Below are positions 1 to 4,971 of a DNA stretch of 34,231 nt, in pieces (within the stretch, counting starts at the first letter, position 1; each line of letters opens with the position of its first letter). The stretch covers positions 583 through 34,813 of the IMG/VR virus record IMGVR_UViG_3300030109_001017; one strand, given 5' to 3'. Made by a program: the position numbers and the translations under genes. The notes below the pieces were generated by a model. That model saw only the letters and a list, made by a program, of their open reading frames with translations. It was not told the DNA's origin and made no database searches. Source of the DNA: a virus.

Positions 1-109
1 CTGGATGCTTGTCTTGAAACCAAACTACAAAGTCCATTGTTGCGCCTATCTCTTCATGGCTTTCACCATAGTCGCGTGCAATTTTCTTATCCTCTTCTTC
101 TTCGGTCAT
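1..109 (-). CDS. Partial acidic protein of unknown function, cut by the left window edge
   Basis: Reading leftward from an ATG at 109 there is an open frame to the window edge (36 codons). The product begins MTEEEEDKKIARDYG and continues with an acidic stretch ending VVWFQDKHP. An AGAGGG Shine-Dalgarno-like stretch lies about 8 nt before the ATG. An upstream in-phase ATG is not usable: the alternative ATG five bases earlier runs into TGA at once. It follows the other leftward small genes in the same direction with about 33 nt of spacing, so it is probably the next gene of that operon. No family recognised; most of the protein is outside the window. Confidence 0.6.
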   Translation of the reverse strand, partial: MTEEEEDKKIARDYGESHEEIGATMDFVVWFQDKHP

Positions 110-142
110 AACATAACCCTCTTTCTCTTATTAAAAATCTTT

Positions 143-226
143 TCAAATACTCACATGAGATACAGCAACTACTACAACTACAACCCATGTGCTAATTAAA
201 TAAATTATAAAATCATATGGCATCAT
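143..226 (-). CDS. 27-aa predicted membrane peptide
   Basis: This short leftward ORF encodes MMPYDFIIYLISTW, a run of six valines, then AVSHVSI. Residues 6-22 form one strongly hydrophobic segment, so a single-pass membrane peptide is likely. Support for translation is unusually good for such a short frame. A GGAGGG ribosome-binding site sits 8 nt before the first ATG, and the ATG overlaps the TGA of the preceding gene as ATGA, the usual arrangement for coupled translation. The second Met codon is an equally possible start. Function unknown; small phage membrane peptides can be lysis, superinfection-exclusion or host-takeover proteins, but nothing here decides among these. Confidence 0.55.
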   Translation of the reverse strand: MMPYDFIIYLISTWVVVVVVAVSHVSI

Positions 227-438
227 TTCTTTTCCCTCCGTTTCCAATCTTGTAACGCTTTTAAATTCTCACTATCTAAAGGATAACGATTTACTCTTAC
301 TTTAATTTTACGCTTTACTGACTGCTTTTCTCGCGTCACTCCGTTCTTACTTTTCTTAATGTGCATGCGAGTATTACTTAGCCCTTGAAAAGTATTACGA
401 ACTGCACCGAATGTTTCCATATACTCTGCAAATTTCAT
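223..438 (-). CDS. Small basic protein of unknown function (71 aa)
   Basis: A 71-residue leftward gene starting MKFAEYMETFGAVRN. The middle is very basic (KKSKNGVTREKQSVKRKIKV) and the tail ends LKALQDWKRREKK. This composition suggests nucleic-acid binding, but no fold is recognised. A GAGAGGT site about 9 nt before the ATG supports the start. The 22-bp palindromic element at 459-480 lies exactly 20 nt upstream of this ATG, the same spacing as at the 213-aa gene (ATG 1619), so the two genes probably share a control. Its stop overlaps the start of the 27-aa membrane peptide (ATGA). A possible small gene at 395-565 overlaps its 5' end. Confidence 0.6.
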   Translation of the reverse strand: MKFAEYMETFGAVRNTFQGLSNTRMHIKKSKNGVTREKQSVKRKIKVRVNRYPLDSENLKALQDWKRREKK

Positions 439-565
439 ACGCTGTTACCTCTCTTTTAAAGTCGTCATCAATGACGAGTTTGTTTACAAATAAAACACGC
501 GCTACTACCATTATAGTCTCATATCTAGCATGATATAGCAAGTATTCTAGAAATTTACTTTTCAT
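395..565 (-). CDS. Possible 56-aa protein, doubtful
   Basis: An open leftward frame of 57 codons from ATG 565: MKSKFLEYLLYHARYETIM and onward, ending GNIRCSS. A GAG stretch 8 nt before the ATG, the end of the GGAGAC hexamer array, could serve as ribosome-binding site. Against it: it overlaps the better-supported gene 223-438 by 44 bp, and its codons run straight through the palindromic element at 459-480, which elsewhere in this window is noncoding. The frame stays open upstream through the hexamer repeats to 667, but that extension is low-complexity Thr-Glu and Arg and is probably not translated. Confidence 0.3.
   Translation of the reverse strand: MKSKFLEYLLYHARYETIMVVARVLFVNKLVIDDDFKREVTAYEICRVYGNIRCSS
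459..480 (-). promoter_or_regulatory. 22-bp palindromic element, copy 1
   Basis: On the leftward strand this reads AACT, then CGTCAT-TG-ATGACG, then ACTT. Two further copies lie at 1640-1661 and 1805-1826. The centre is a perfect 6-bp inverted repeat. It ends 20 nt before the ATG at 438, as copy 2 does before the ATG at 1619. It could be an operator for a dimeric repressor, a phage-specific promoter element or an mRNA hairpin controlling translation. Confidence 0.6.
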
Positions 566-576
566 ATAAAGTTCTC

Positions 577-626
577 GTCTCCGTCTCCATCTCTCCGTCT
601 CCGTCTCCGTCTCCGTCTCCGTCTCC
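577..626. repeat. GTCTCC hexanucleotide simple-sequence repeat
   Basis: Two units of GTCTCC at 577-588, a degenerate ATCTCTCC, then five perfect units at 597-626. On the leftward strand this is a GGAGAC array, so every unit carries a Shine-Dalgarno-like GGAG. It lies between the terminator at 645-691 and the first downstream leftward start codons. Hexamer units keep frame, so length changes would not shift any reading frame across them. It could be slippage-prone. Confidence 0.9.
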
Positions 627-644
627 ATCGAAAATAAAAAAAAA

Positions 645-691
645 TAAAAAATAAAAAAAACTAGCAAGACTTGGGGGGAAATCTTGCCAGT
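645..691 (-). terminator. Strong intrinsic terminator, leftward
   Basis: On the leftward strand an ACTGGCAAGATTT / AAGTCTTGCTAGT hairpin (core GCAAGA-TCTTGC, loop of six C) is followed at once by eight T, then further T-rich sequence. It starts 13 nt beyond the stop codon of the gene at 704-898 and should end that transcript. On the other strand the hairpin is followed by TTTTGTTT, so weak termination in both directions is possible. Confidence 0.85.
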
Positions 692-703
692 TTTGTTTAA
701 CTT

Positions 704-898
704 TTAAATTCTAAGTTCATCTAGCATTAATCGATTAAGCTTGATTAATCTATTTTGATTCAACTTTTCTAATGCTTTTCTTTTGCATTGTGAATGCGTT
801 AAATCATCACCATAATAATATTCATAATAAATTTCTGAATGATTTTCATTATCCATATCTAATATGGTTATCTCATTTTTTAATTTTTCAATAGACAT
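704..898 (-). CDS. Small acidic-then-basic protein, unknown (64 aa)
   Basis: The gene starts at ATG 898 with an AAGGAAAA ribosome-binding site about 7 nt upstream. The product has an acidic, tyrosine-rich first half (residues 14-31, with EIYYEYYYGDD) and a basic, leucine-rich helical second half (KRKALEKLNQNRLIKLNRL). The second half could form an amphipathic helix used for dimerisation or nucleic-acid binding. It lies downstream of the 213-aa gene in the same direction, separated by 79 nt that contain one arm of a 36-bp inverted repeat, and is followed by a strong terminator. No family recognised. Confidence 0.6.
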   Translation of the reverse strand: MSIEKLKNEITILDMDNENHSEIYYEYYYGDDLTHSQCKRKALEKLNQNRLIKLNRLMLDELRI

Positions 899-933
899 AA
901 TATTTTTCCTTTATTTAATTAAAAATTATTTTT

Positions 934-969
934 GATATTTATCACTAAACAATCATGCTAAAAGATATC
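934..969 (+). repeat. 36-bp imperfect inverted repeat, left arm
   Basis: This arm matches the reverse complement of 1670-1705 at 29 of 36 positions. Both share TATTTATCACTAA, ATGCTA and a terminal GATATC; three of the seven differences are one AAA/TTT block. The arms face each other across the 213-aa gene at 978-1619. They may be terminal repeats of a single-gene insert or two sites for the same regulator. Confidence 0.75.
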
Positions 970-977
970 GTTTTTAT

Positions 978-1619
978 TTAAGCAGTTTTTGCTTCTGGCA
1001 AATTCTTTCTGAATTCGCGAGTCGCTTTTGATTGCTTAGTTTGAAGCTTGCTTATTTCGTTAGCGGTCTGAATAAGAATGACAAGTGCTTCATCAATTAT
1101 TTTTGAGTTATAAAGAGAATCTAAAATTTTGTTAATGCTTTTAGTTTCCTCCTTATGCGCTTTAACCTTGTCAGCTTCCTCTTTAGCAATCTTGATTTTT
1201 TGCTTAAGCTTCGCTGGCTCTAACCCGCGCCAGTCAATTCCATATTTACAAGAATTATTAACTAATTCTTCACCTGTTTTATGGGTTTGAGTTTTTCGAG
1301 TCCTATTTTCAGCATCCCCACGTTTCGTGGTTTTAACACCTTTTTTATCACTCGAACAGCGAGTTCGGCTCGCCATGTAAAGCTTCTTATCATCTTTATT
1401 ATCAGGATTAGCAAATATTCTTTTATCAGCATATTTTCTAATTGTTGAGTCAATGTCAGCATCAAAAGCTTTTTTATCACCATGAATAAATGCAAGTATT
1501 GCTAGAGTCATTTCAATTGCGGTGGCTTTGCTAGCCGTTGCGATTGTCATTCCTAGTTCATGCATATTTATTTCTTTTTGAGCGGTTGCCAATTGCTTGG
1601 CGTTTTTAACTTTTACCAT
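978..1619 (-). CDS. Helical charged phage protein, unknown (213 aa)
   Basis: This is the largest leftward gene in the window. AAGGTGA lies 8 nt before the ATG at 1619. The N-terminal third (residues 1-70) is a mild helical domain with an alanine-rich segment (IATASKATAIEMTLAILAFI). The middle (about 80-125) is Lys/Arg/Thr-rich and probably disordered. The last 80 residues look like two long charged helices (KLKQKIKIAKEEADKVKAHK; then ALVILIQTANEISKLQTKQ). I recognise no family. It resembles the anonymous, highly expressed-looking early proteins of phages, possibly DNA- or RNA-binding. A palindromic element ends 20 nt before its ATG, and a pair of inverted 36-bp repeats brackets the gene. Confidence 0.75.
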   Translation of the reverse strand: MVKVKNAKQLATAQKEINMHELGMTIATASKATAIEMTLAILAFIHGDKKAFDADIDSTIRKYADKRIFANPDNKDDKKLYMASRTRCSSDKKGVKTTKRGDAENRTRKTQTHKTGEELVNNSCKYGIDWRGLEPAKLKQKIKIAKEEADKVKAHKEETKSINKILDSLYNSKIIDEALVILIQTANEISKLQTKQSKATREFRKNLPEAKTA

Positions 1620-1639
1620 AATGTATCACCTTTTATTTT

Positions 1640-1661
1640 AAGTAGTCATTAAAGACTAGTT
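1640..1661 (-). promoter_or_regulatory. 22-bp palindromic element, copy 2
   Basis: Leftward strand: AACTAGTC-TTTAAT-GACTACTT, with a TAGTC/GACTA inverted repeat. It matches copies 1 and 3 at most positions and ends exactly 20 nt before the ATG of the 213-aa gene. Relative to copy 1 the outer pair changes from C-G to A-T with symmetry kept, which argues that the palindrome itself matters. Confidence 0.6.
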
Positions 1662-1669
1662 CAATGAGT

Positions 1670-1705
1670 GATATCAAATAGCATAATCGCTTAGTGATAA
1701 ATACC
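1670..1705 (-). repeat. 36-bp imperfect inverted repeat, right arm
   Basis: Partner of 934-969 (29 of 36 identical when reverse-complemented). It lies just upstream of palindromic copy 2 and about 50 nt before the ATG of the 213-aa gene. Confidence 0.75.
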
Positions 1706-1730
1706 ATTTCCAAATTGTTAAAGAACATGC

Positions 1731-1755
1731 GCCCTTTTCCAACAGGGCTTCGCCC
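1731..1755. other. Two mutually exclusive hairpins
   Basis: GCCCT (1731-1735) can pair with AGGGC (1744-1748), or GGGC (1745-1748) can pair with GCCC (1752-1755) across a TTC loop. The shared middle strand makes the two structures alternatives. It would be in the 5' leader of a leftward transcript reaching the 213-aa gene. No T-run follows on either strand, so it is not an obvious terminator. Confidence 0.4.
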
Positions 1756-1804
1756 ATTTTAATTTAAGTAAATATTTATATCAACTATTATCGAAATTCT
1801 TTTG

Positions 1805-1826
1805 AAGTCGTCATTAATGACTAGTT
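1805..1826 (-). promoter_or_regulatory. 22-bp palindromic element, copy 3
   Basis: Leftward strand: AACTA, GTCATTAATGAC (a perfect 12-bp palindrome), GACTT. It is about 185 nt upstream of the 213-aa gene and no clear gene starts 20 nt downstream of it; only a TTG followed by one codon and a stop lies there. It may be an upstream operator or promoter copy. Confidence 0.55.
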
Positions 1827-2109
1827 CGATAAAAAAATATCAATTTGGGGAGATTGTAAAATTTTAATAGTAGGGTTAGGGGTAGTCCATGAAATACGCT
1901 TAGAATTGAAATGCGGAGCTTATAGCATACTTTAACAGCGTGATAGTATTATCGAGGACTGTTAGCCAGTTTAGATAGGTATTATTTTACAATTTTACAA
2001 ATTTCACAATATGAGATGGCACTTGCAAAGTTTTTAAAATTCTGAGTGAAAATTTCAAAATCTCATTCAGAAATTTTGCAATTTGTCAAATTTTTTTTCG
2101 CTCCATCAA

Positions 2110-2145
2110 TACTGTAAATCTATACAGTACTGTAAATCTATACAG
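2110..2145. promoter_or_regulatory. Tandem LexA-type (SOS) boxes
   Basis: An 18-bp unit beginning TACTGTAAATC and ending TATACAG occurs twice without a gap. Each unit holds CTGT-N8-ACAG with a CTGTA/TACAG dyad, at 2112-2127 and 2130-2145. CTGT-N8-ACAG is the LexA operator form of Escherichia coli and relatives; alphaproteobacterial LexA uses a GTTC direct repeat instead. The pattern is seen directly, while use by host LexA or a phage LexA-like repressor is inferred. No promoter that the boxes would clearly overlap was identified; the nearest -35-like TTGACA on the leftward strand is at 2084-2089. Confidence 0.65.
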
Positions 2146-2298
2146 CTGTTGAAGTTTTTGGAAAGTGTGGAGCGAGCTTGCGAGTGACGGCATTATTGTG
2201 GTGGGGGTGCAGAGTGCCAGTGGGGGTGTACACCATATGTATATAAAACATATACATTTCACAAACTTTTCAAGTGTCAACCAGTTGCGCGTGAACAT

Positions 2299-2333
2299 AA
2301 AAAAAGCAATATAATAATTGACTATTATACTGC
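2299..2333 (-). terminator. Intrinsic terminator of the small leftward transcript
   Basis: On the leftward strand GCAGTATAATA pairs with TATTATATTGC (11 bp, one G-T pair) over a six-base loop and is followed by seven T. It lies about 80-110 nt after the predicted transcription start, so most transcripts from this promoter should stop here. Confidence 0.8.
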
Positions 2334-2411
2334 TATATTTGACAAGCGTTATCCGCGCTATAAGACCTGTTTATTTGTTAGGTCTGTTATGTGTTGCAAC
2401 CCTCTGGGCAT
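2299..2411 (-). ncRNA. Probable small structured RNA, about 113 nt
   Basis: A leftward promoter matching the sigma70 consensus exactly (2418-2446) predicts a start near 2411, and a strong intrinsic terminator ends at 2299. In between, four hairpins can form in order: CCC-AGA-GGG; AGACCT/AGGTCT (2363-2385) with an 11-nt A-rich loop AACAAATAAAC; AGCG/CGCT (2345-2359); and the terminator stem. The only reading frame is a 17-codon one starting at the very first base (MPRGLQHITDLTNKQVL). A regulatory RNA, comparable in placement to small RNAs in other phage control regions, is the simplest reading; a leaderless peptide is the alternative. Target unknown. Confidence 0.6.
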
Positions 2412-2417
2412 AGTTTT

Positions 2418-2446
2418 ATTATACAGTTTATTTTCACATTTGTCAA
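2418..2446 (-). promoter_or_regulatory. Consensus sigma70 promoter, leftward
   Basis: On the leftward strand TTGACA (2446-2441), a 17-nt spacer and TATAAT (2423-2418): a perfect match to the consensus. The discriminator AAAACT puts the start at or near A2411. It faces away from the rightward promoter at 2470-2498; their -35 regions form a 9-bp inverted repeat. Confidence 0.85.
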
Positions 2447-2469
2447 GTCCTAAATAAAAAATAAATAAC

Positions 2470-2498
2470 TTGACAAACTGTAAAAGTAACCCTATAAT
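2470..2498 (+). promoter_or_regulatory. Consensus sigma70 promoter for the late genes
   Basis: TTGACA (2470-2475), 17 nt, TATAAT (2493-2498). The predicted start is near 2503-2506, only 3-6 nt before the ATG at 2509, so the first message is close to leaderless. It is the only strong rightward promoter seen before the packaging and structural genes and probably drives them. Confidence 0.85.
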
Positions 2499-2508
2499 AG
2501 AAGTTATT

Positions 2509-2940
2509 ATGAATTTAATGCCCGAAAAGAAAAACAATCGTAATCTTACTGAGAAACAAAAATCATTTCTAGATAATCTAGTCGCTACCGAAGGCGATTT
2601 TAAAAAGTCAGCAGAACTTGCAGGGTACTCAGGCAATCACTATCAAGTACTTAAATCATTAAAAGAAGAAGTAGTCGAATTGGCTTCAGATGTACTTGCT
2701 CGTTCAGCACCTAAAGCAGCGTTTAAATTAATAGAAATGATAGACAGCAACAAACCAATCCCTCAAGCCAGTCAAAAGTTACATGCAGCACAGACGATTC
2801 TTGATAGAGTAGGTGTTGCTAAGACAGACCGAGTACAAGTAGATCATAATGTACAAGGGGGAATCTTTATATTACCTGAGAAACAAACAGTAGTAATAGA
2901 AGATGCGGAGTTTAGTAATATAACAGAGGAGGAAGATTGA
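2509..2940 (+). CDS. terS: Terminase small subunit (probable)
   Basis: A 143-residue protein whose first part, LTEKQKSFLDNLVATEGD followed by KSAELAGYS, has the layout of the helix-turn-helix DNA-recognition domain of phage small terminases. The middle (about 50-110) is helical, with DVLARSAPKAAFKLIEMID and a heptad-like segment QKLHAAQTILDRVGV as expected for the oligomerisation core. The tail is acidic (TEEED). Small terminases recognise the packaging site and load the large subunit. It is the first gene after the strong promoter and two genes before the large terminase. The frame is open back to 2470, but that lies in the promoter, so ATG 2509 or ATG 2518 is the start; neither has a Shine-Dalgarno site. 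Confidence 0.8.
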   Translation: MNLMPEKKNNRNLTEKQKSFLDNLVATEGDFKKSAELAGYSGNHYQVLKSLKEEVVELASDVLARSAPKAAFKLIEMIDSNKPIPQASQKLHAAQTILDRVGVAKTDRVQVDHNVQGGIFILPEKQTVVIEDAEFSNITEEED

Positions 2941-2942
2941 TT

Positions 2943-3053
2943 ATGGATGCTATAATTATACTTGGTTTCATCGCTATAGTTGCAGTTGTTTTTATTAAAA
3001 GAAAAAAACCTGAACTATATGAAACACTCAAATCAAAAATAAAACTAAAATGA
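2943..3053 (+). CDS. 36-aa single-pass membrane peptide
   Basis: A short gene with a very strong ribosome-binding site (GAGGAGGAAG, 7 nt before the ATG). The product is MDAIIILGFIAIVAVVFIKR and then KKPELYETLKSKIKLK: one hydrophobic helix (residues 3-18) followed by a positively charged cytoplasmic-type tail, giving an N-out, C-in prediction. It sits between the small terminase and the next packaging-region gene with 2-nt gaps. A membrane peptide is unexpected inside a packaging operon. Function unknown; a holin-like or exclusion role is possible but unsupported. Confidence 0.65.
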   Translation: MDAIIILGFIAIVAVVFIKRKKPELYETLKSKIKLK

Positions 3054-3054
3054 C

Positions 3055-3342
3055 ATGGAAAACGGATATATCAAACGTGCTAGTTCAACTATTCCTTTTG
3101 GTTATGAAATAGATCTTGAATCAAGATACTTAAAACCTATACCAGAACAAATAGATGCTCTTGAAATAGTTGAGAAGATGATTATTGATGATGAAATATC
3201 TCTTCAAGAAGCAGTAGATTGGTTAGAATATAAGACTGATCGAAGTATGTCTAGAGCAGGACTTAAAAAACACATAGATAAAAAGTATGGAAAAAGAAGC
3301 GAAAGATTGGGAACTGAATCCAGATCGTTACTTGCAAGATGA
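3055..3342 (+). CDS. Small protein resembling a serine-recombinase middle segment
   Basis: A 95-residue protein. The stretch from STIPFGYEID through YLKPIPEQIDALEIVEKMI to SLQEAVDWLEYKTDRSMSRA follows, by eye, the pattern found just after the catalytic domain of large serine recombinases (PFGY...L.P.PEE...V..I......S...IA..LN). The catalytic domain itself is absent. A stand-alone winged or helix-turn-helix DNA-binding protein is likely, perhaps a packaging accessory, since its end overlaps the large-terminase start by 56 nt. The resemblance is from memory. No strong Shine-Dalgarno site; translation may be coupled to the gene 2 nt upstream. Confidence 0.6.
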   Translation: MENGYIKRASSTIPFGYEIDLESRYLKPIPEQIDALEIVEKMIIDDEISLQEAVDWLEYKTDRSMSRAGLKKHIDKKYGKRSERLGTESRSLLAR

Positions 3343-4969
3343 TGAAGGTAACTTTGTTCGGAAGAAAGATGGTACACCACGTTTAAAAGCAGGTAGACCT
3401 AAAGGATCTAGTGAAAGTTACAATATTTCCAAAAGTCAAAAAGCTAAGTACGCTGTACATCGCAAAATAGCTCGTAAGAAAAAAAATATAAAAAAGCTAG
3501 AACAGAAGCTTAACAACGCTAGAAAGTCTTACAAAGCCACAACCAATACAATAAATAAGCTTTCCGATAAGACGGATCACGTTGTTACGTCTTCAGAACT
3601 AGAAGAACTACCTAAAGCTGTACAAGAAATAATACCTGAACAAAATGTATTATTCCATCCTAATGAAGGTCCACAGACTGATTTCCTCGCTGCAGGCGAG
3701 AAGGATGTGCTTTATGGTGGTGCTGCTGGTGGTGGTAAATCATACGCAATGTTGATTGATCCACTACGGTACGCACATAAGAAAGCTCATCGCGCACTAA
3801 TTCTTAGACGTTCTATGCCAGAACTGCGCGAGATGATTGACAAGTCCAGAGAACTATATCCTCTTGCATTTAAAGGAGCTAAGTTTCGTGAAGTTGAAAA
3901 GCTTTGGAACTTTCCAAGTGGTGCAAAGGTAGAGTTTGGCTTCCTTGAACGTGATGCAGATGTATATCGTTATCAAGGTCAAGCATATAGTTGGATTGGT
4001 TTTGATGAAATAACCCACCTACCTACAGAGTTTAGTTGGAACTATTTAGCTTCCCGACTTCGTACAACTGATCCTGAAATACAAACATACCTACGCTGCA
4101 CAGCAAATCCGGGCGGTGTGGGTTCGCAATGGGTAAAAAGAAGATACATAGAACCTTCAGAACATAATACAGGTTTCAAAGGTAACGATGGATTAACTAG
4201 GAAGTTTATTCCTGCTAAACTTGCGGACAATCCTTATCTTGCGGAAGATGGTATCTATGAGCAAATGCTTAAATCTTTACCGCCTATTCAACGTAGACAA
4301 CTACTTGAAGGTAACTGGGATGTAGCTGAAGGTGCTGCTTTTGTAGAATTTGATCCGCAAGTCCATGTAATTCCTCCATTTAAACTGCCTATAGGGTGGG
4401 AAAGAGTAAAAGGAATAGACTACGGATATGCCTCTGAAAGCTGTTGTTTATGGGGAATTTTAGATATTAACGATGGAACTTTAATAATTTATCGAGAATT
4501 ATACAGAAAAGGCTTGACAGGAGAGGAATTAGGCAGTATAATAACAGATATGGAACTTGAAGATCCTTTTTCTGTTTCTGGTGTTTTAGATACTGCTGCG
4601 TGGGCTAAAACAGGTACTACAGGACCAACAGTAGGAGAAGCTCTTGTTCGCGCAGGACATAAGTTAAGAAGAGCAGATAAGAACAGAGTACAAGGAAAAA
4701 TTCAAATACACGAATTTTTAAAAATTACAGATAGTGGTAGACCTAAGTTACAAATATTTAATACTTGTCCAAACTTAATAAGAGAGTTACAAAGTATACC
4801 GCTATCAAAAACAAATCCAGAGGATGTGGATACTCATGCTTCGGATCACGCTTATGATGCTTTACGTTATATGATTATGAGTAGACCGAGAGTGTTAAAT
4901 CCGTTTCAAAGAATACGAGATTTAAAACGAGAAATGTACGCACCTTCTGACACAACCTTTGGTTATTGA
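3287..4969 (+). CDS. terL: Terminase large subunit
   Basis: The 560-residue packaging ATPase-nuclease. Residues 144-152 are the Walker A loop GGAAGGGKS and 236-241 are the Walker B WIGFDE with the catalytic Glu. The C-terminal RNase H-like nuclease carries three acidic positions: GIDYGY (about 377), VLDTAAW (about 432) and DHAYDALRY (about 520). An adenine-arginine finger-type LRRSMPELR follows the ATPase start. It cuts concatemeric DNA and pumps it through the portal. The first 110 residues are an extra basic, coiled region containing AGRPKG, an AT-hook-like motif, and are longer than in many relatives. It starts inside the preceding gene and ends 2 nt before the portal. Confidence 0.95.
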   Translation: MEKEAKDWELNPDRYLQDDEGNFVRKKDGTPRLKAGRPKGSSESYNISKSQKAKYAVHRKIARKKKNIKKLEQKLNNARKSYKATTNTINKLSDKTDHVVTSSELEELPKAVQEIIPEQNVLFHPNEGPQTDFLAAGEKDVLYGGAAGGGKSYAMLIDPLRYAHKKAHRALILRRSMPELREMIDKSRELYPLAFKGAKFREVEKLWNFPSGAKVEFGFLERDADVYRYQGQAYSWIGFDEITHLPTEFSWNYLASRLRTTDPEIQTYLRCTANPGGVGSQWVKRRYIEPSEHNTGFKGNDGLTRKFIPAKLADNPYLAEDGIYEQMLKSLPPIQRRQLLEGNWDVAEGAAFVEFDPQVHVIPPFKLPIGWERVKGIDYGYASESCCLWGILDINDGTLIIYRELYRKGLTGEELGSIITDMELEDPFSVSGVLDTAAWAKTGTTGPTVGEALVRAGHKLRRADKNRVQGKIQIHEFLKITDSGRPKLQIFNTCPNLIRELQSIPLSKTNPEDVDTHASDHAYDALRYMIMSRPRVLNPFQRIRDLKREMYAPSDTTFGY

Positions 4970-4971
4970 AT

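Larger units (their letters stand above)
1758..2298. other. AT-rich noncoding control region
   Basis: About 540 bp with no convincing protein gene on either strand. It contains palindromic copy 3 flanked by TTATCGAA/TTCGATAA, a long imperfect hairpin at about 2036-2077 (CTGAGTGA against TCATTCAG), two LexA-like boxes at 2110-2145, a perfect GGTGTACACC palindrome at 2225-2234, and an ATGTATAT/ATATACAT inverted repeat at 2237-2257. On the leftward strand TTGTGA-17-AATAAT (around 1985-2013) and TTGACA at 2084-2089 are possible weak promoter elements. Such density of dyads fits a regulatory or origin region; I see no clear iteron set. Confidence 0.55.

Noticed and set aside
5-199. Rightward frame at the left edge
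   Set aside because: It is the antisense of two better-supported leftward genes (1-109 and 143-226) and has no ribosome-binding site.
1674-1757. 27-codon leftward frame (MGEALLEKGACSLTIWKWYL and on)
   Set aside because: No ribosome-binding site, and it is made of the competing hairpins and one arm of the 36-bp repeat. Structure explains the sequence better than coding.
2086-2298. 70-codon leftward frame in the control region
   Set aside because: No ribosome-binding site, the ATG directly follows a T-run that is the tail of a terminator, and the frame passes through both LexA-like boxes, giving a repeated RFTVL. Composition looks noncoding.
2470-2508. Upstream extension of the small terminase from a TTG
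   Set aside because: The TTG is the first half of the -35 hexamer of a perfect promoter; the transcript starts downstream of it.
2358-2636. Leftward 92-codon frame across the divergent promoters
   Set aside because: It runs antisense through the small-terminase gene and both promoters; only its last 17 codons lie in the predicted small RNA.
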